Origin: Argentina anserina
Lineage: Eukaryota; Streptophyta; Magnoliopsida; Rosales; Rosaceae
NCBI RefSeq assembly: GCF_933775445.1
Contig: NC_065876.1
Span: forward strand, 7,006,001-7,070,000
DNA length: 64,000 nt
Direction: 5' to 3'
The position numbers and the translations under genes are program-made. The notes under the pieces were generated by a model. That model ran no database searches, was not told where the DNA came from, and worked only from the letters and a program-made list of their open reading frames with translations. The stretch's first letter is position 1. Each line of letters begins with the position of its first letter. Below are positions 51,850 through 64,000 of this stretch, piece after piece.

Positions 51850-54800
51850 ATGAGAAGCCTAACGCTCTCTGAGAGCGTGTTGGGTGTACATTCACCATTT
51901 CCTAAGCCACCCAGCAAGCCATTGTGTTCTTCTTGCTATTTGCAGTCCTTCAAATTTCGGTCTAAGAAGTCCTGTCATCAAAAGATTCAAAACCCAAGTG
52001 TTGTTTCACCCAGGTGAGACTTTTGATGAGGTCCCATTTCATTTTTGTTGAGTTTTTAGGAAATGGGTGATGTGTTAGTCAAGTAACTACTGTCACTTTG
52101 CATATGTTTGTGATTTGGAAAATACTCGAGTTCTGAGTTTTTGTTCTGACTAATGTATGCAGACAAGGATTGAATGTTACATGAGTTGTATGTTGTTATC
52201 GTGAAGATAAGTTTGAAGTGTGGGGTTAGAAATAAGGATATCATATGGAGACTTAAAGAAGGGTTCCTTGTGTTTCAGGTATTCAAGTATGTGGCTTGCA
52301 AACAAATATGACGAATGGCTCCGTCGCCTAACTACTGATAATTTAGAGGGCATTGTAATGATCTTAATCTTATTTAGGAATTTATAAACAAAATGACAAC
52401 TTTTGGTGTTTCTTATACTTTAGTGGAGATTACAGAATGTATGCTGCATTCACTAATTAAAATTGTTAATTTCAACACAGGAGCTCCGCAGGGTGATCAG
52501 AGAACCAATTGATGCCATTGATGATTCTGTTGCGTTAGATAAAGCACCTGTTTCCATTCATTTGTGGAAAGCTATACTGCTGTCTGGGTTGCTTACGCTC
52601 CAAGGCTCTGAGCCAGCACTTGCTCTTCCTGATCTTGCTAGTGTGTTGCAGTCAGTTCCGGTTCTGGGGGACCTTGGCGATATTAGCACAGGTTTTGCTT
52701 CAGTTAGGAAAATCTCCCTCTCACTTCTGTAACCTGACATTTTTGTTGAAATCTTGTTAACAAATAAGTATGGAATTAGTATGATCACTCGTCATTGGGG
52801 GCATTAACCCTTAAGTTAATGATAATTTCTAAGATAAACATAATTATAAGCACTGTCTAACAATTAAACAACATGCTCCTCGGACAAATATTTATATGAT
52901 TTTGCTTCTTCCTGTTTCAGGCCTTCTTGCTGATTTTTTTCTCAGAACTAGGGGACAAGACCTTCTTTATTGCAGTAAGTCCGAATCTGTTTATACCCCA
53001 ATAGTATTTTGTATAGATAGTTTACACTAATAAGAGAACAGGTGGATTATGCATATGTGCTCTATCTATGTTCATCTAAGTACAAAGTCTGTTTACTGTG
53101 ACTACTGGCAACTGTTTATCAATGGAAACTCTTTGTCTGCAATATCACTTATCTACCTAACCCAACTAAATATGTACGCATCAGAAGTTTCATCCTCCTT
53201 TATGTCTCTATTTTTTTGTCAATTGATATGAAAGTTCTTTTTCCCAGTCTAGAAAAATTGGTATAAAAAATGATTGACTTGTGAGCTAGCTAGTTCCACA
53301 TAATCCTCATCTATGATACGATTATCTCGTGTCTTATATTTTCTTTGTTGACATGTATATGATCAGGTTTTTAGCATTACATCATAGATAACCACTCGTA
53401 ATCTTGACTTCTCTTTTCTTGGCAGGCTCTTTTAGCAGCTAGGAATTCTGCTGCTGTTGTTTTTGCTGGGACCTTCAGTGCACTTGCGTAAGTTATCTGT
53501 TTGTTGTGCATGAGGAAACTAATGTTTTTAGGCTTGAACATGATCACTTGTATTATGCTCTATTTCTTTTTCTCCCCATAACTAAACAGTATCTGCATAT
53601 GTTTTGTCAAGTCAATAAAACTAAGATAACTCATACTCGTCGATGTAGCAATCATGTTTTGGGAACATATATTCTGGTTATGAAGTTTGTATGGCCGTAA
53701 GGCCATTATAACCCACACAAACTAGACATACTTACAGAAGTGATATACATATCCTGAAAGACCAATACTATTCATTTCTCAGTTGCACCTTATATTTAAA
53801 TAGCAGAATTATTTCCTTACAGGGCAATGACAGTCATATCTGTTGGTCTTGGGAGAACTTTTCACTACGTTGATGAAATCCTACCATTCAGGTACTTAAG
53901 ATTTGCGTGTCTCTAAGGATCTTAGGGACACCTACTGTCTTTATTAAGTTTTTTAAAATTGAGTCATCTGGTTATCTGAACGACTTTTTTCTGAACATTC
54001 TACTTTGTATTTATGTACCGATATTGTTCAATTTTCTTTACATTGTACCACAGCTACATAGCAGCAATTACTTTTTCTGATAACCTAAACAAGTTGAACA
54101 GATGGGATATATATGCTTGGTTAATATATTCTGGCATCCAATGATACACATAAGTTTATGCTTATGTTTTTTTTTTCATTTTATACTCTCATTGATCATA
54201 AAATTTTGGGTCTCCGAGGCTCTGTCAGCACCAGTTGAACCTATCTATCCATTTCTACATTATACTTACATTTTCTTATGTATATGGTCCTTTGTCACAG
54301 GTTTGGCGAGACTGATTTACCCATTGATGATATTGCTGCAGTTCTACTCTTGGTAATTATAATTATCATTAATTTATGTTGTGAGAATCCGTTGCTTGCT
54401 TTTCCTTGTGCAGTGGAAAAACTATCAACAGTAGAATTCTAAGGGAATAACCACATATCTTGGTTATATTCAGGTTTATTTTGGGATTTCAACCTTGCGA
54501 GATGCCGCCTCAAGTGATGGTTTGAAAGCAGAAGATGAACAGAGGGAGGTACGCTGCATACTTTTTTGAGACACAGCCTGCCATGCATATGTCAATACTG
54601 ATTTGTTTGAAAAAAATGAATAAAATAAAATCTATCTTCTTCTCCTTTTTTTTACTTGAAAGAGTTGTTCTAAATATCACACGCATTCTGAATCAGGCAG
54701 AGATAGCTGTTTCAGAATTTACAGGAAATGGTGCTGGAATACTAGCTGCTGCTAGCACAGTCATTAGCACTTTCGCTTTAGTTTTTGTTGCTGAATGGGG

Positions 54801-56496
54801 AGACAAATCATTTTTTTCTACAATAGGTGAGTAGCAACGGTCAAGATTATATACTATCAGACTTGATTCTACTTGGATTTGAAGCAACTCTAAAGTTTAA
54901 GAAATCATCTTCATGCTGTATTTTGAAAGGCTGGAGACGGTTCTTCCCGTAATGGATTTGTCACACTTAGATTTATTTTGCTTACAGTTAGGCTATAGAA
55001 ACTAATAAAATGTTGATAGCAGAAACTGAGTAGGCAACTTGGCATATTGAGTTTTCTGCCTTAAATGACATGTAGTGGATTTAGAATGACAGTCTCATTC
55101 AATTATTTTTCTTTTTTACAACTGTATCATTCAAGAGAGGATGCCTGTATTTTCCTTTTCTGTTTTTCAATATGGTAAACTGATGTTCTTGAGTGAATTT
55201 AGAACAATGGAAGTGTAGAATTTTGCATCCTAAAATGGTTGTTGAAAACCCAATTGAGTAGATTGTTTTTAGGAGGAAATCATAAGTCAGTTTATCTGAA
55301 ATAGGTTGAGGTGTTGTTGATTCTCTTACTTGTTTCTTCTGATCTATTTAACAGTTTATCACACTCTTTTGATACGCGAGCAGGATTATTTTAATTAATT
55401 TACCTCTTTGAGATTATATATAGCCAAATTCATAGAGTCCAGCTTTTAATGCATACCTTACTCTTTATGTTTAAGTTAATAAGACAAGCGTTTTGCTACA
55501 TATGCAGCACTTGCTGCTGCGTCTTCACCCCTTGGAGTCATTGCAGGAGCACTAGCTGGTCACGGTGCTGCAACTTTGGCAAGTTTCTTTCATTGTTTTC
55601 ATGCATATGATCTAAAAAGCTGTACTACAATGACTAAAAAAATTGCGTTCAAACTGAAAAGTCTTGATTCAAATAAAAAAATCGTCATGGTTTTCAACTT
55701 GTATCTAATCAACTTGGAAGATTTTCCTATTATTTTCTGGACTCTGGAATATATTTTAAAATGTTTTCTGTTTCCCCAAAATGTTTGATGTGCAGCTTGC
55801 TGTGCTGGGAGGTTCTATACTGGGAACATTTTTATCAGAGAAGGTAACAATTGAATTTCACTCATCAACAGTCTTATGAGTAAATTTTCTTAAAAAGCAG
55901 GCACACAAATTTAAACAATTTGTTATATTTTTTAAAGCTTAGAACCCACTTTGTTCAATGATGATACCATTATTGTCTTCTTTGACAAGTTCTGAATTGG
56001 TTTGGAACAAGCGTAATACAATAGAACTCCATATTGCTTACCCTAAAGTGGAGAGTGTGATAAACAGATGTCCTAAACTCAGAATTCTTCTCATTCTACT
56101 TGGCTACAAAGTTCGTTGGAACCAACTTGTCCGTTTTTTATCGACTTCTGTCTATTCTATTTTTGGTAGAAAACATAGTACAGTTAAGGATTAATTTCAA
56201 CCATGTGGTATGTGTCGACTAGCAAGAATGGATCAACATAAATGCATTTACTGTAGATAGTTTTTTAGATGAAAGAACGAACTGTGCGTTCACCTTTAGT
56301 TCCAATGGGTTAAATGGAATTTTCTCGTGTTACCATTGAATATTGATTTTGAGCCAAAACTGCTTATTCCTTTGGAATAACGAACTTGGACTCTAAGGAA
56401 CTCTGTTTTATATCTCTTTTGCAGACTATTGCCTACGTCGGAGGTGTTCTTTTCCTCGTCTTTGCTGCTGTGACAGTAATAGAAATAGTAAGTTGA
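51850..56496 (+). CDS. PAM71: PAM71/GDT1-like thylakoid Mn2+ transporter, chloroplastic
   Basis: UPF0016/GDT1-family cation transporter; the PAM71 member moves Mn2+ (and possibly Ca2+) into the thylakoid lumen for the water-splitting complex. Twelve exons: 51850-52013, 52279-52354, 52481-52702, 52921-52974, 53426-53487, 53823-53891, 54301-54352, 54474-54548, 54697-54826, 55508-55578, 55796-55843 and 56425-56496. They total 1,095 nt (364 aa), frame-consistent throughout. The N-terminus (MRSLTLSESVLGVHSPFPKP, rich in Ser, Lys and Arg) is a transit peptide. The two family signatures are ELGDKTFF (Glu163-Phe170) and EWGDKSFF (Glu291-Phe298), each in a hydrophobic repeat. GDISTGFAS, RTFHYVDEILPFRFGETDLP and SPLGVIAGALAGHGAATLLA favour PAM71 over its envelope paralogue CMT1. 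Intron 10 starts with GC (TTTG/GCAAGT), a GC-AG intron. Confidence 0.93.
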
Positions 56497-57170
56497 GTTA
56501 TTACCAGGAAGAAGGTTCCCACATTCTCTCTAATCCATCGGAAACGAGTAGTGCATTTCTGTGAATTTGTAAATTTGACCAAAACTGCTATGATCGAACT
56601 CGTAGGCTGTTGATTGCAAATTTGCATGTAATGGTCCTCATACTTGCCCTACTTGATGAGATGATGCTTAGCGTTTGATTGTTTTTTGGTTTCTTCATGA
56701 TTTGTGATTTGTAAATCAGCAACATAAACATATAATGCTTCATTTCATTGTCAAAATTCAAATATTTAACAAATTTACAGTGATAAAACGGAATTTACCG
56801 TAATATTTGAGATTGTCATGGCATGTGATTGATATGATCGACTCATCAAAGCCAATCTTTTAAATTTCCTCTTTATTTTGTATAGTCGGATCTATATACT
56901 TAAGTTTCAACATTAAATCGTTGCCATATAAGTCCTTTTCTTGTAAGTAGCCATATAAAGTTCGTAGAATCCATTTCTTAATGAAGGGATCTTCAAAGCG
57001 ATTAATTATCTTAATGACCTGATTATCTTAATTATCGACTTAATAGGATAGTTTCTGGTTAGAATCCATTAAACATATTTACATTGTGCATGTTTCAGGT
57101 AAATTAATACCCCATAATTACGTTAACGATTCAACTACCAGTTCCGCCAACGATTCAACTAGGTTAAAGA

Positions 57171-57785
57171 ATGGCCACCATTGCTAAGTCGCTTACTTTG
57201 ATTATCCTCTTCAGTCTCATTAGCAAAGGACCAAAGGTAAACATTCGACTGTGCATTTGTTCATGTTCATATTTTGCCCGAGCAACATAATTGTATTCAA
57301 AATTACGTAATTATTGTATACATAGCGAACGGTGCAGCATAACTTTCACAATAAGCTGATCATGTAATCAACGTACGTACATGAATAAAATGTCATTGAA
57401 AAGAGCATATGTTTACGTATATTTTGAACTACTATATGATTTTGACAGAATGATTCATTTTGGTTTAGGGTTTTGTGATAAATGTGAATTGGGGAACATT
57501 GAGATCGGCACCACCCGGAGTGGAAAGGAGGTTGCCGGCAAGCCAGAATGGAACGTGGTTGTGAAAAACAACTGCCAGTGCACCCGATCAGTCACTGATA
57601 GCTGTTAGCTGCCAAGGGTTTCAGTCGTCGCATCCGGTTGATGCGAAGAAACTGTTGAAGCATGGTGACAAGTGCATTATCAACAGGGGAGATCCCTTGC
57701 CCGGCTTTGCTACAGTATCAGTCTCTTATGCTTGGGATCCTCCTTTCATTTTGGTGCCTGTGTCCTCCGTTGTCATCCCTTGTTA
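57171..57785 (+). pseudogene. TPD1-like secreted-peptide gene with a frameshift
   Basis: Related to TAPETUM DETERMINANT1-like cysteine-rich secreted proteins. A first exon at 57171-57236 encodes a signal peptide (MATIAKSLTLIILFSLISKG), followed by a donor (AAG/GTAAAC). The second part starts around 57468 with GFCDKCELGNIEIGTTRSGK, then VAGKPEWNVVVKNNCQC. At about 57585 the frame is lost: reading continues to a TAG at 57606-57608, while the family continuation (SCQGFQSSHPVDAKKLL, GDKCIINRGDPLPG, SYAWDPPF, then PVSSVVIPC) is in the +1 frame and ends with TAA at 57783-57785. One extra C in the CACCCGAT stretch would explain it. The inferred exon junction is also out of frame, so either the intron ends differ or there is a second lesion. 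An assembly error is not excluded. Confidence 0.75.
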
Positions 57786-58414
57786 ATTAAGAGTTAGTCA
57801 TGTCTAATCTTAGGGTTTTTGGAATAAGTGTGATTTTGGAATTTGTTTGGTTCCATCGCGACACATGAAGATGCAACACAAGGCAAAATTAACATAAACT
57901 CAGTTGATTTATCAATCTAATTTACTTCTCTCAGTTTTTTATTCACAATTTTAATATTGTGCGAAGATATAGACATATAAAACGTATGTAGAGAAAAAAT
58001 AAAACATTCAACTTTCTTGTTGGGAGACAGTTTATTTTAGATTTGACGACGTACTTATCAATTGTTTTGGCACAAGAACTAGAACATATACTTGTTTGCT
58101 TGCACTAAAGTAGGAAATAGGATTGAAGATGTCTTGAATTGGGACTGAAATTCCCTCAATCGAGATATCTAATCACAATGCATGTTCTATGCATATTACT
58201 TCTTTTCATCTTTTGACTTGTAGTATTCTCTACTATAATAATACAATGAAGGATTGGTTTTGAATCATTTGGAATATGAGTATCAAAATTATAGAGCAAC
58301 CATAGATGGGTCAAATTTAAAGCTGTCATCCTGGTCGACATGCTTTTGGGAAAAGCTTGCTCTCAGTTGGACTGGCGAGCACGTTCATCTAACCGTAGAT
58401 TATCAAGTTTTATG
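57786..58414. other. Intergenic, no gene seen
   Basis: AT-rich, no supported features. Confidence 0.5.
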
Positions 58415-58422
58415 TATGTGAT

Positions 58423-58977
58423 CAATGTTCTAAATATCCCGTTATATCCTCGATATATCTCTAATATATCTCCGATATTAAGAAAACGATATGATAAGTT
58501 GCTTATCGGTCGATTATATCGGTCAACCCGAAAAATCAAGTCAAATGATGATATATCGGATCAAACCGAGTTTGACCCGATATATCAGTTCATTTTTTAA
58601 AAAAAAAATTAAAACCACGTCGTTTTGAAAAAATAATTTAAAGAAAATGAAAGTTTCGTCAATAGCATTCGATGACGATATAATTTATGATGAATTATCA
58701 CTTCTATTTTTATTAATTAATACTATTTATATATTTTAATTGTCAAAACAATCAAATATTTTTTATGAAGTTTATTTAGTACATTTATTTCTATAAGTTT
58801 TAATTTCTCGAGTTTACTTGGTATATTTTGATGTATATGTTTATAAATATATTAAATTTAATTAAAAATTAGCAAAAACGATAAATCTGATATAATTCGA
58901 TATATCTCGATATATCCATGTTATATCCTTATTTTACAAAATCGATACGATGTTGATAACCGATATTTAGACCATTG
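58423..58977. mobile_element. hAT-type MITE (555 bp) with GATATATC subterminal repeats
   Basis: Left end CAATGTTCTAAATATC and inverted right end CAATGGTCTAAATATC differ at one base. Flanking 8-mers TATGTGAT (58415-58422) and CTTGTGAT (58978-58985) match at 6 of 8. Both subterminal regions are rich in (C)GATATATC and GATATAT motifs. AT-rich, non-coding centre. Confidence 0.78.
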
Positions 58978-58985
58978 CTTGTGAT

Positions 58986-61250
58986 ACTTTCCCAGGTTGA
59001 ACTAGTAGCAAAGGAATTTTCTGATCTTAACTAGTTGCCACCTGATCAAACCCTAATGCTAACATCACTTTTGCCATTGCTCTAATTAGCACTAACTTGC
59101 ACCCAGAGGCTATAAATACTTTTATTCCCAGTCGTTTTCGACATATTTCCTTGTGCAAGCTGTTGCCTAGGACCTCTGTGGTGGATTGATATAGTAACCG
59201 ATTCTTTTGTTGTTTGTAATCTATGGTATATTTGCATAGTTTTAAGATCGCTGTTTGAATTATATGTATGTTTAGTTGTTCTATTATTGTAAGTCAGTTT
59301 GTTTAGCTTTCGATATGTCATTTCGGTTGGCTACTAACGACTCTCAATGCATTCAACATAGAGGTTAACCAACATATTAGAGATCTACGTTGCACTTAAC
59401 ATCGAGGTTAAACAACATATTAGAGATTTAAATTGCGATGGAACGTCGAATTTTAAGTAAAGATGGACAATGAGTACACGTCTAGCTAAGAGCTCAGAGT
59501 TGCAGAAAACAAAAGGACGTGGCAAACCCTAGCCCATCAGTGCAGCTTAATAGTTAGAACCTTTCACGGAGAATCAAAAGTCACAAAAGGGATGATTGTG
59601 GAGGCAGACAAGCCCCACTGATCTCTTGCATGCCTCTCCCACCCTGCTTTTTTCATCACAGCATTTCTTTCCCACTTCACTCCGTACGCTCCTGGGCTCT
59701 CTTTCTTGTGCTCTTCTGTCTGTCAAATGCTCCCACAGTCCCACCTTCTTTTAGTTCGTTTCTTTTTCATTTCTATGGTCGAAGTCGAACTTTCTTCTGG
59801 TTATGTATGTTTATATATAATTCTAACTTTGTAACTCTTCTTTGATTTTGTGTTTGAAACGCTTTGCTTGAATCACACTCCAATTTTCAGGTTGGGGTCT
59901 CTAATTTCTTCGTTCCTAAATAGTTCAGCCTTTTTATACGATTCAATTCAATAGAAACTCTTTTTATACGGCCAATTTGGAGAGATCAAGCGACTACTCA
60001 CAATCCAAAAGAAAAGAAATCAAGTCCATGTGCAGTAATTCAATTATCTAACAAGTAACAATCGTGCACAAACTGAAATGAAGTTGTTATGTGAATTGAT
60101 TGAAAAGTTAGGATTGATTCGGTACAATACACATCGATCAGTATTCATTACCACAATATACGTAACGTATCGAACTAAAATACGTTAGAATACACACTAC
60201 AGTAGATGTGAACCGAACATGTAGTGAAATTAATATCACGAAGATGTTCCAAAATATTTATGCATACTAAAAGCTTTGAACAGCATATAGATTAATCAAA
60301 ATGATTTGTGTCCTTTAACCTTCGCTGTATATAGCAATAACGAATCATGAGAGCCAGTGTTGAAGCTAAGAAGATCTCGTGGGACCATTTATGCACGCAG
60401 TTAAAATTTATGAGTTTACATAGTTAGTTGAGGTCCGAATCCGAGTAAAGCATATTCTTCGTTGCCACAAAGCACCTAGACCCGTCCACTAATTGATGCA
60501 CCTAAAAAATATGCATTTTGAAGCTGTAGGATCGAATACCAATGACGACGTAACACTCTGATTTTAAGCACTAATGCTAACCTTGGACGACGTGTTATTT
60601 CTCTTCTTAGTTCATCTGATGTTATTTTAAGTAGTCCATGTACAATGACCCTGATGTTATTTTATTTGTTTCTAGATCGTGTCATATATTGAGAGAGCAT
60701 GTGACTCGTATATGTCCAAAAAATTTCCTCTTGTAGTTTATTCGGTAACATTGGTATATACTAACTCGGCACATATAGGTTTTAGCTAAAGTTAAAGACA
60801 TTTCCATTAGTTTTTTTTTATTAAAAGGTTTCTAATGAGAACCTTATAATAAAGATTGTTTTGAATGAATGGTTTGATGACATAGACACTGTGAAACTTA
60901 GCAATTGAACCGTAAACCATTCAGCCAACCATTTATTTAAAACTCTGGTCCTTGGTTTTCATAGAAAATTCTCCAGAAAACTAAGAAGATGGTGAGCTCG
61001 ACCTGCCAATCAATCGGCCACCTCTCGATACTAATTATAAAAGACATAAAAGGTTGGTTGATGCGGTGCTTCGATCTTGCAGCACTTTCCCGGACCACCT
61101 ATCCTCTCAGACGGGGGGTACAAAGCTCAACTTGTGATTCTTACAACAAGTCCATGGGAAAATAGCGTTACGGAATCAATTCTTACCCTCTTTAGAACAC
61201 GGTTAAAAATCTGACTAAGACTACACTCAAATAAAAAAAAGGTAAGAAGT
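58986..61250. other. Intergenic, no gene recognised
   Basis: A pyrimidine-rich stretch at about 59625-59780 resembles a 5' leader and contains a 71-codon ORF without recognisable features. The rest has no supported features. Confidence 0.4.
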
Positions 61251-61254
61251 GGGG

Positions 61255-61803
61255 CGATGCTCTTTTTCCACCGGCAGCCACCTCAGCCACTCTTTTTCCC
61301 AGGCCCTCCCCGTTTTCGGGTAAAATATCAACCCCCTTTTGGAATTTCCGTTACGTGGGGAGTTTCCCCACTTTTGCCCCGAAAACGACGTCGCCACGCA
61401 CGCGCTCCAAGGCGCGTAAGCCGAAAGAAAGAGTTCCTCTCCCCGAAGTAACCGCCGCGACCATCTGAAACTGTACTACTGTGCAGAAAACCTCGAATCC
61501 CGTCCACGGTTTTCCTCAACCAAGTCTTATCATCAAGCGCGTGGGGCCCACCCCGGATTTAGAGGTAGCCCAAAGAGCGGTTACGAGCCGCTGCCGCAGA
61601 AAAGAAATAACAATAATAATAATGACGTCATGGGACGGGGCTGACGTGGCGGGAAGCAGAACCGGGGGTTCGATGTCGTACCGCCACGCGAGGAGGGAGG
61701 GGGTGCATTGGAGGTCGCGAAGGTCCTTTTGGCTTCGTGCGGCGGCTTATATAAACCACATCTGACCAACCCCTCCGGGTTATCTTTAGGATTCAAACCT
61801 AAC
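61255..61803 (+). promoter_or_regulatory. Isolated promoter-like block with bZIP sites and TATA box
   Basis: A GC-richer island in AT-rich surroundings. It holds TGACGTCA (61623-61630), TGACGTGGC (61642-61650), a GTGGGGCCCACC palindrome-like site near 61541, and TATATAAA (61748-61755). An ATG at 61804 starts only a 15-codon ORF. The motif set resembles promoters bound by ACGT-type bZIP factors. No downstream coding gene is visible within 1.5 kb, so the transcript is unknown: a non-coding RNA, a gene with tiny first exon, or a relic. Confidence 0.4.
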
Positions 61804-61863
61804 CATGGTTAATTTCCTTGGGAGTGGATTAATTCTTGTAAATACTAAATAGTAATCATCTCT

Positions 61864-63150
61864 AATCTGGTGGTGGTAGTACTTACTGTTATTATTATTT
61901 TTTCAGTTTATGTGTTTTGAATATATCATCTCATATTTTGAGACTGCATCAGTATTTTTAGTCTCTAGAGATTGGACTTTCGTCATTTTTTTTTTTCTGA
62001 TTTTCACTTTACAAATCAATAAACTACACAAAACGTGTACTTCATTAGTTGTTTGAGAGACTAATACAGCTATATAAAAATAACGATATTGCACGTAAAT
62101 GACATAATGGACTTGTTCGGACTTTTAGGATTGAGTTTGAGCTTTTGTCGTAATTTCCCGAATTTTCACTTCAAATACGAGTTACTTGCATAACAACAAG
62201 CAATGTCGACATTGTATGTAATGGATTTGGTGTGGACATGGGAGCATTTTTTGAGATGTGTAGAGAATTGATTTTCTCATTTTGTCTTGAATCATTAGTT
62301 TACATGCGATTTATTTGCATTATATGCGTTATGATCAATGTTCTAAGTGGTTAATAAAGTCAAAGAAAACCGACATTACATAACAACCTTATCATCTATT
62401 TGTGGACAAGCACCATAACTCCTAATGTTTAATTTGAATACCTTACTATTCTCTCCCCGATCTTTTATTTACATACAACTAATTTGTACGACACGTTATT
62501 ATTAATGCCTCCAATAACTTATAAAGTCAATGCCAACATTGTATGTGACAAGCTTGTCTTGGACAGGGAAACATTACTCATAATCAGTGACCTCATTGTT
62601 CTTCTTTCAATTTTCACTTCACATGCATCTCTTTTGCATGATACTTATAATGATCAACGCATGAGTAACTAATAATCCCAAAGAATGCTGAAATTGCACG
62701 TAACAAACTTGTCCCGTAAACGGGGGCATTACTCAACACCTCTAACCTTGTCATTCTCTCTTAGATACCTCCTTCATGTGTAGTTTGTTTGCATGATAGA
62801 CGTTATCCTTAGTGAATTAAAATATTAATAAAGCCAAAACACACAAATATCACACATAATGAATTTATTGCATATATTGTATTTTCGGCCGAATTTAAGC
62901 GCTCTCAACTTTCTCGTACGAAAAGTAATCTTACTCTTTAATTTCATTCACATTGTACTTTAAAAGTGGTATTATAATATCTCAAAAATAAAAGAGATGA
63001 AACCAACGAATGGAAGGTCGTGAAATTTGTTGGATGAACATAAATGGGAGAATATATTGCTGGTTACGACATAAATGGAAAATAATCATCAATTCTGACG
63101 ACGTAAATAGAAAAATTTGGTGCAAAAAGGAAGAAAAATAAATGGGAAAT
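61864..63150. other. Intergenic, no gene seen
   Basis: AT-rich. No supported ORF or repeat. Confidence 0.5.
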
Positions 63151-63250
63151 TAACGTGGGAAAGAATGGGAACCATTGATTTGTGTGTGTGAGTGTGTCAG
63201 AGACTTAACCCTGGTTAAAGCTCCAACCCACCCAAACCCCTCTGTTATTC

Positions 63251-64000
63251 CACGTGCGCTCCCCCAAAGGGTTTCAGTTCTTATTAACACGCGCACCCCC
63301 CTCTTCTTTGCTTCGTCATTTCCGCATCGCTCTCTCCTCTTCTTCTCTTTTCTCATCCTCTCTCTCTCTCTCTCTCTCTAGCCGGCGCCTCCCAAAACCC
63401 TAGCTCTCACCGCCGAAACCCAATCGAAATCCGGAGGTAATTTCGGAGCCCTTTCCTGGTGTCAATTGCCGAGTTCTGTTGGTTTGGCTTTGTCTCTGTT
63501 GTTGTCGTTGACGCTTAGTTTAGCTCGGTTTGTTCGGAAAGAGGTCTGCTTTTTTGTTTGGGATTGATTGTTTTATCGAAAGAGTTGAGTCTTTTTCGGG
63601 ATTGGGATTGAGCAGCTGTTTTTTTGTTTGGCTTAGAGTGAGCTGGAAATTTCGCAGATTTGAAAGAGCGTTGTGAACTATGAGTTTGTTTCGAAGCTGA
63701 AACAGAGCACCAGCTTAGCTTATGTTGTGTTGTTTTTATGGGTTTGTTTTTGCTTTTTAAGGTTGTTTTTTCGCATCTGAGTGGTTTTGAGTTTCCTTGG
63801 TCTAAATTTGTTTGTGAGTATTGCATAATGTTTTGTGTTGGGATTTGTTTTTAAGTGTTTCTATATGTTCAACTTTTCAAGTGTTCTGTTGTGGTTAGAT
63901 TTGTCTGATAATTGAGTTGTGTTTTGAGATTGTGTGCTGTTTCTGTTCGACTATATCTGCTAGTTTTCTTTCTTTTGATTTATTGTGGTGAACTACTGTT
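63251..64000 (+). promoter_or_regulatory. Promoter, 5' leader and leader intron of a gene running off the right edge
   Basis: G-box CACGTG at 63251-63256; a (CT)n tract at about 63358-63380; then a leader with a telo-box (AAACCCTAG, 63396-63404) and CACCGCCGAAACCC, ending at a donor CCGGAG/GTAATT (63438). From there a T-rich, intron-like sequence runs to the window end. No coding start is visible, so the gene's product is unknown. Telo-boxes and CT-rich leaders are frequent in genes for translation and growth. Confidence 0.6.

Noticed and set aside
59630..59845. 71-codon ORF with hydrophobic residues
   Set aside because: Pyrimidine-rich DNA translates as Phe/Ser/Leu-rich by composition; no family, promoter or splice support.

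Overview
This is plant nuclear DNA: AT-rich, with intron-containing genes, GT-AG splicing, plant-only families and many transposons. A eudicot is clear from the proteins; a member of the Rosaceae is a guess. No bacterial, CRISPR, rRNA or tRNA features were seen.

Layout. 1-6.35 kb: a decayed Ty1/copia retrotransposon split by a 2.2-kb non-autonomous hAT element that carries a 504-bp tandem repeat. 6.3-13 kb: intergenic sequence with MITEs and a probable LTR-derived relic. 13-26 kb: two tandem cation/H+ exchangers (CHX18-type, three coding exons each, 805 and 799 aa). 27-44 kb: a dirigent-protein cluster of three intact single-exon genes and one deletion-bearing pseudogene. Into this cluster are set a MITE next to a plastid psbB fragment, a 4.7-kb Pack-MULE carrying a broken ARO-type armadillo gene that is itself split by a 3.2-kb LTR with a target-site duplication, and several hAT elements, one holding an array of repeats and nested MITEs. 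47.3-56.5 kb: a head-to-head pair, COQ6 (minus, 10 exons, 508 aa, mitochondrial ubiquinone synthesis) and a PAM71/GDT1-like thylakoid manganese transporter (plus, 12 exons, 364 aa), with 301 bp between their start codons. 57.2-57.8 kb: a frameshifted TPD1-like secreted-peptide gene. 58-64 kb: a hAT MITE, an isolated GC-richer promoter-like block with bZIP sites and a TATA box, and at the right edge the promoter and first non-coding exon of a gene whose coding part lies outside the window.

The genes do not form one pathway. The notable pattern is local duplication (CHX pair, dirigent cluster) together with heavy nested transposon activity, most of whose boundaries can be read exactly from target-site duplications. 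All splice junctions were derived by hand from reading-frame continuity and splice signals; no expression data or database searches were available.
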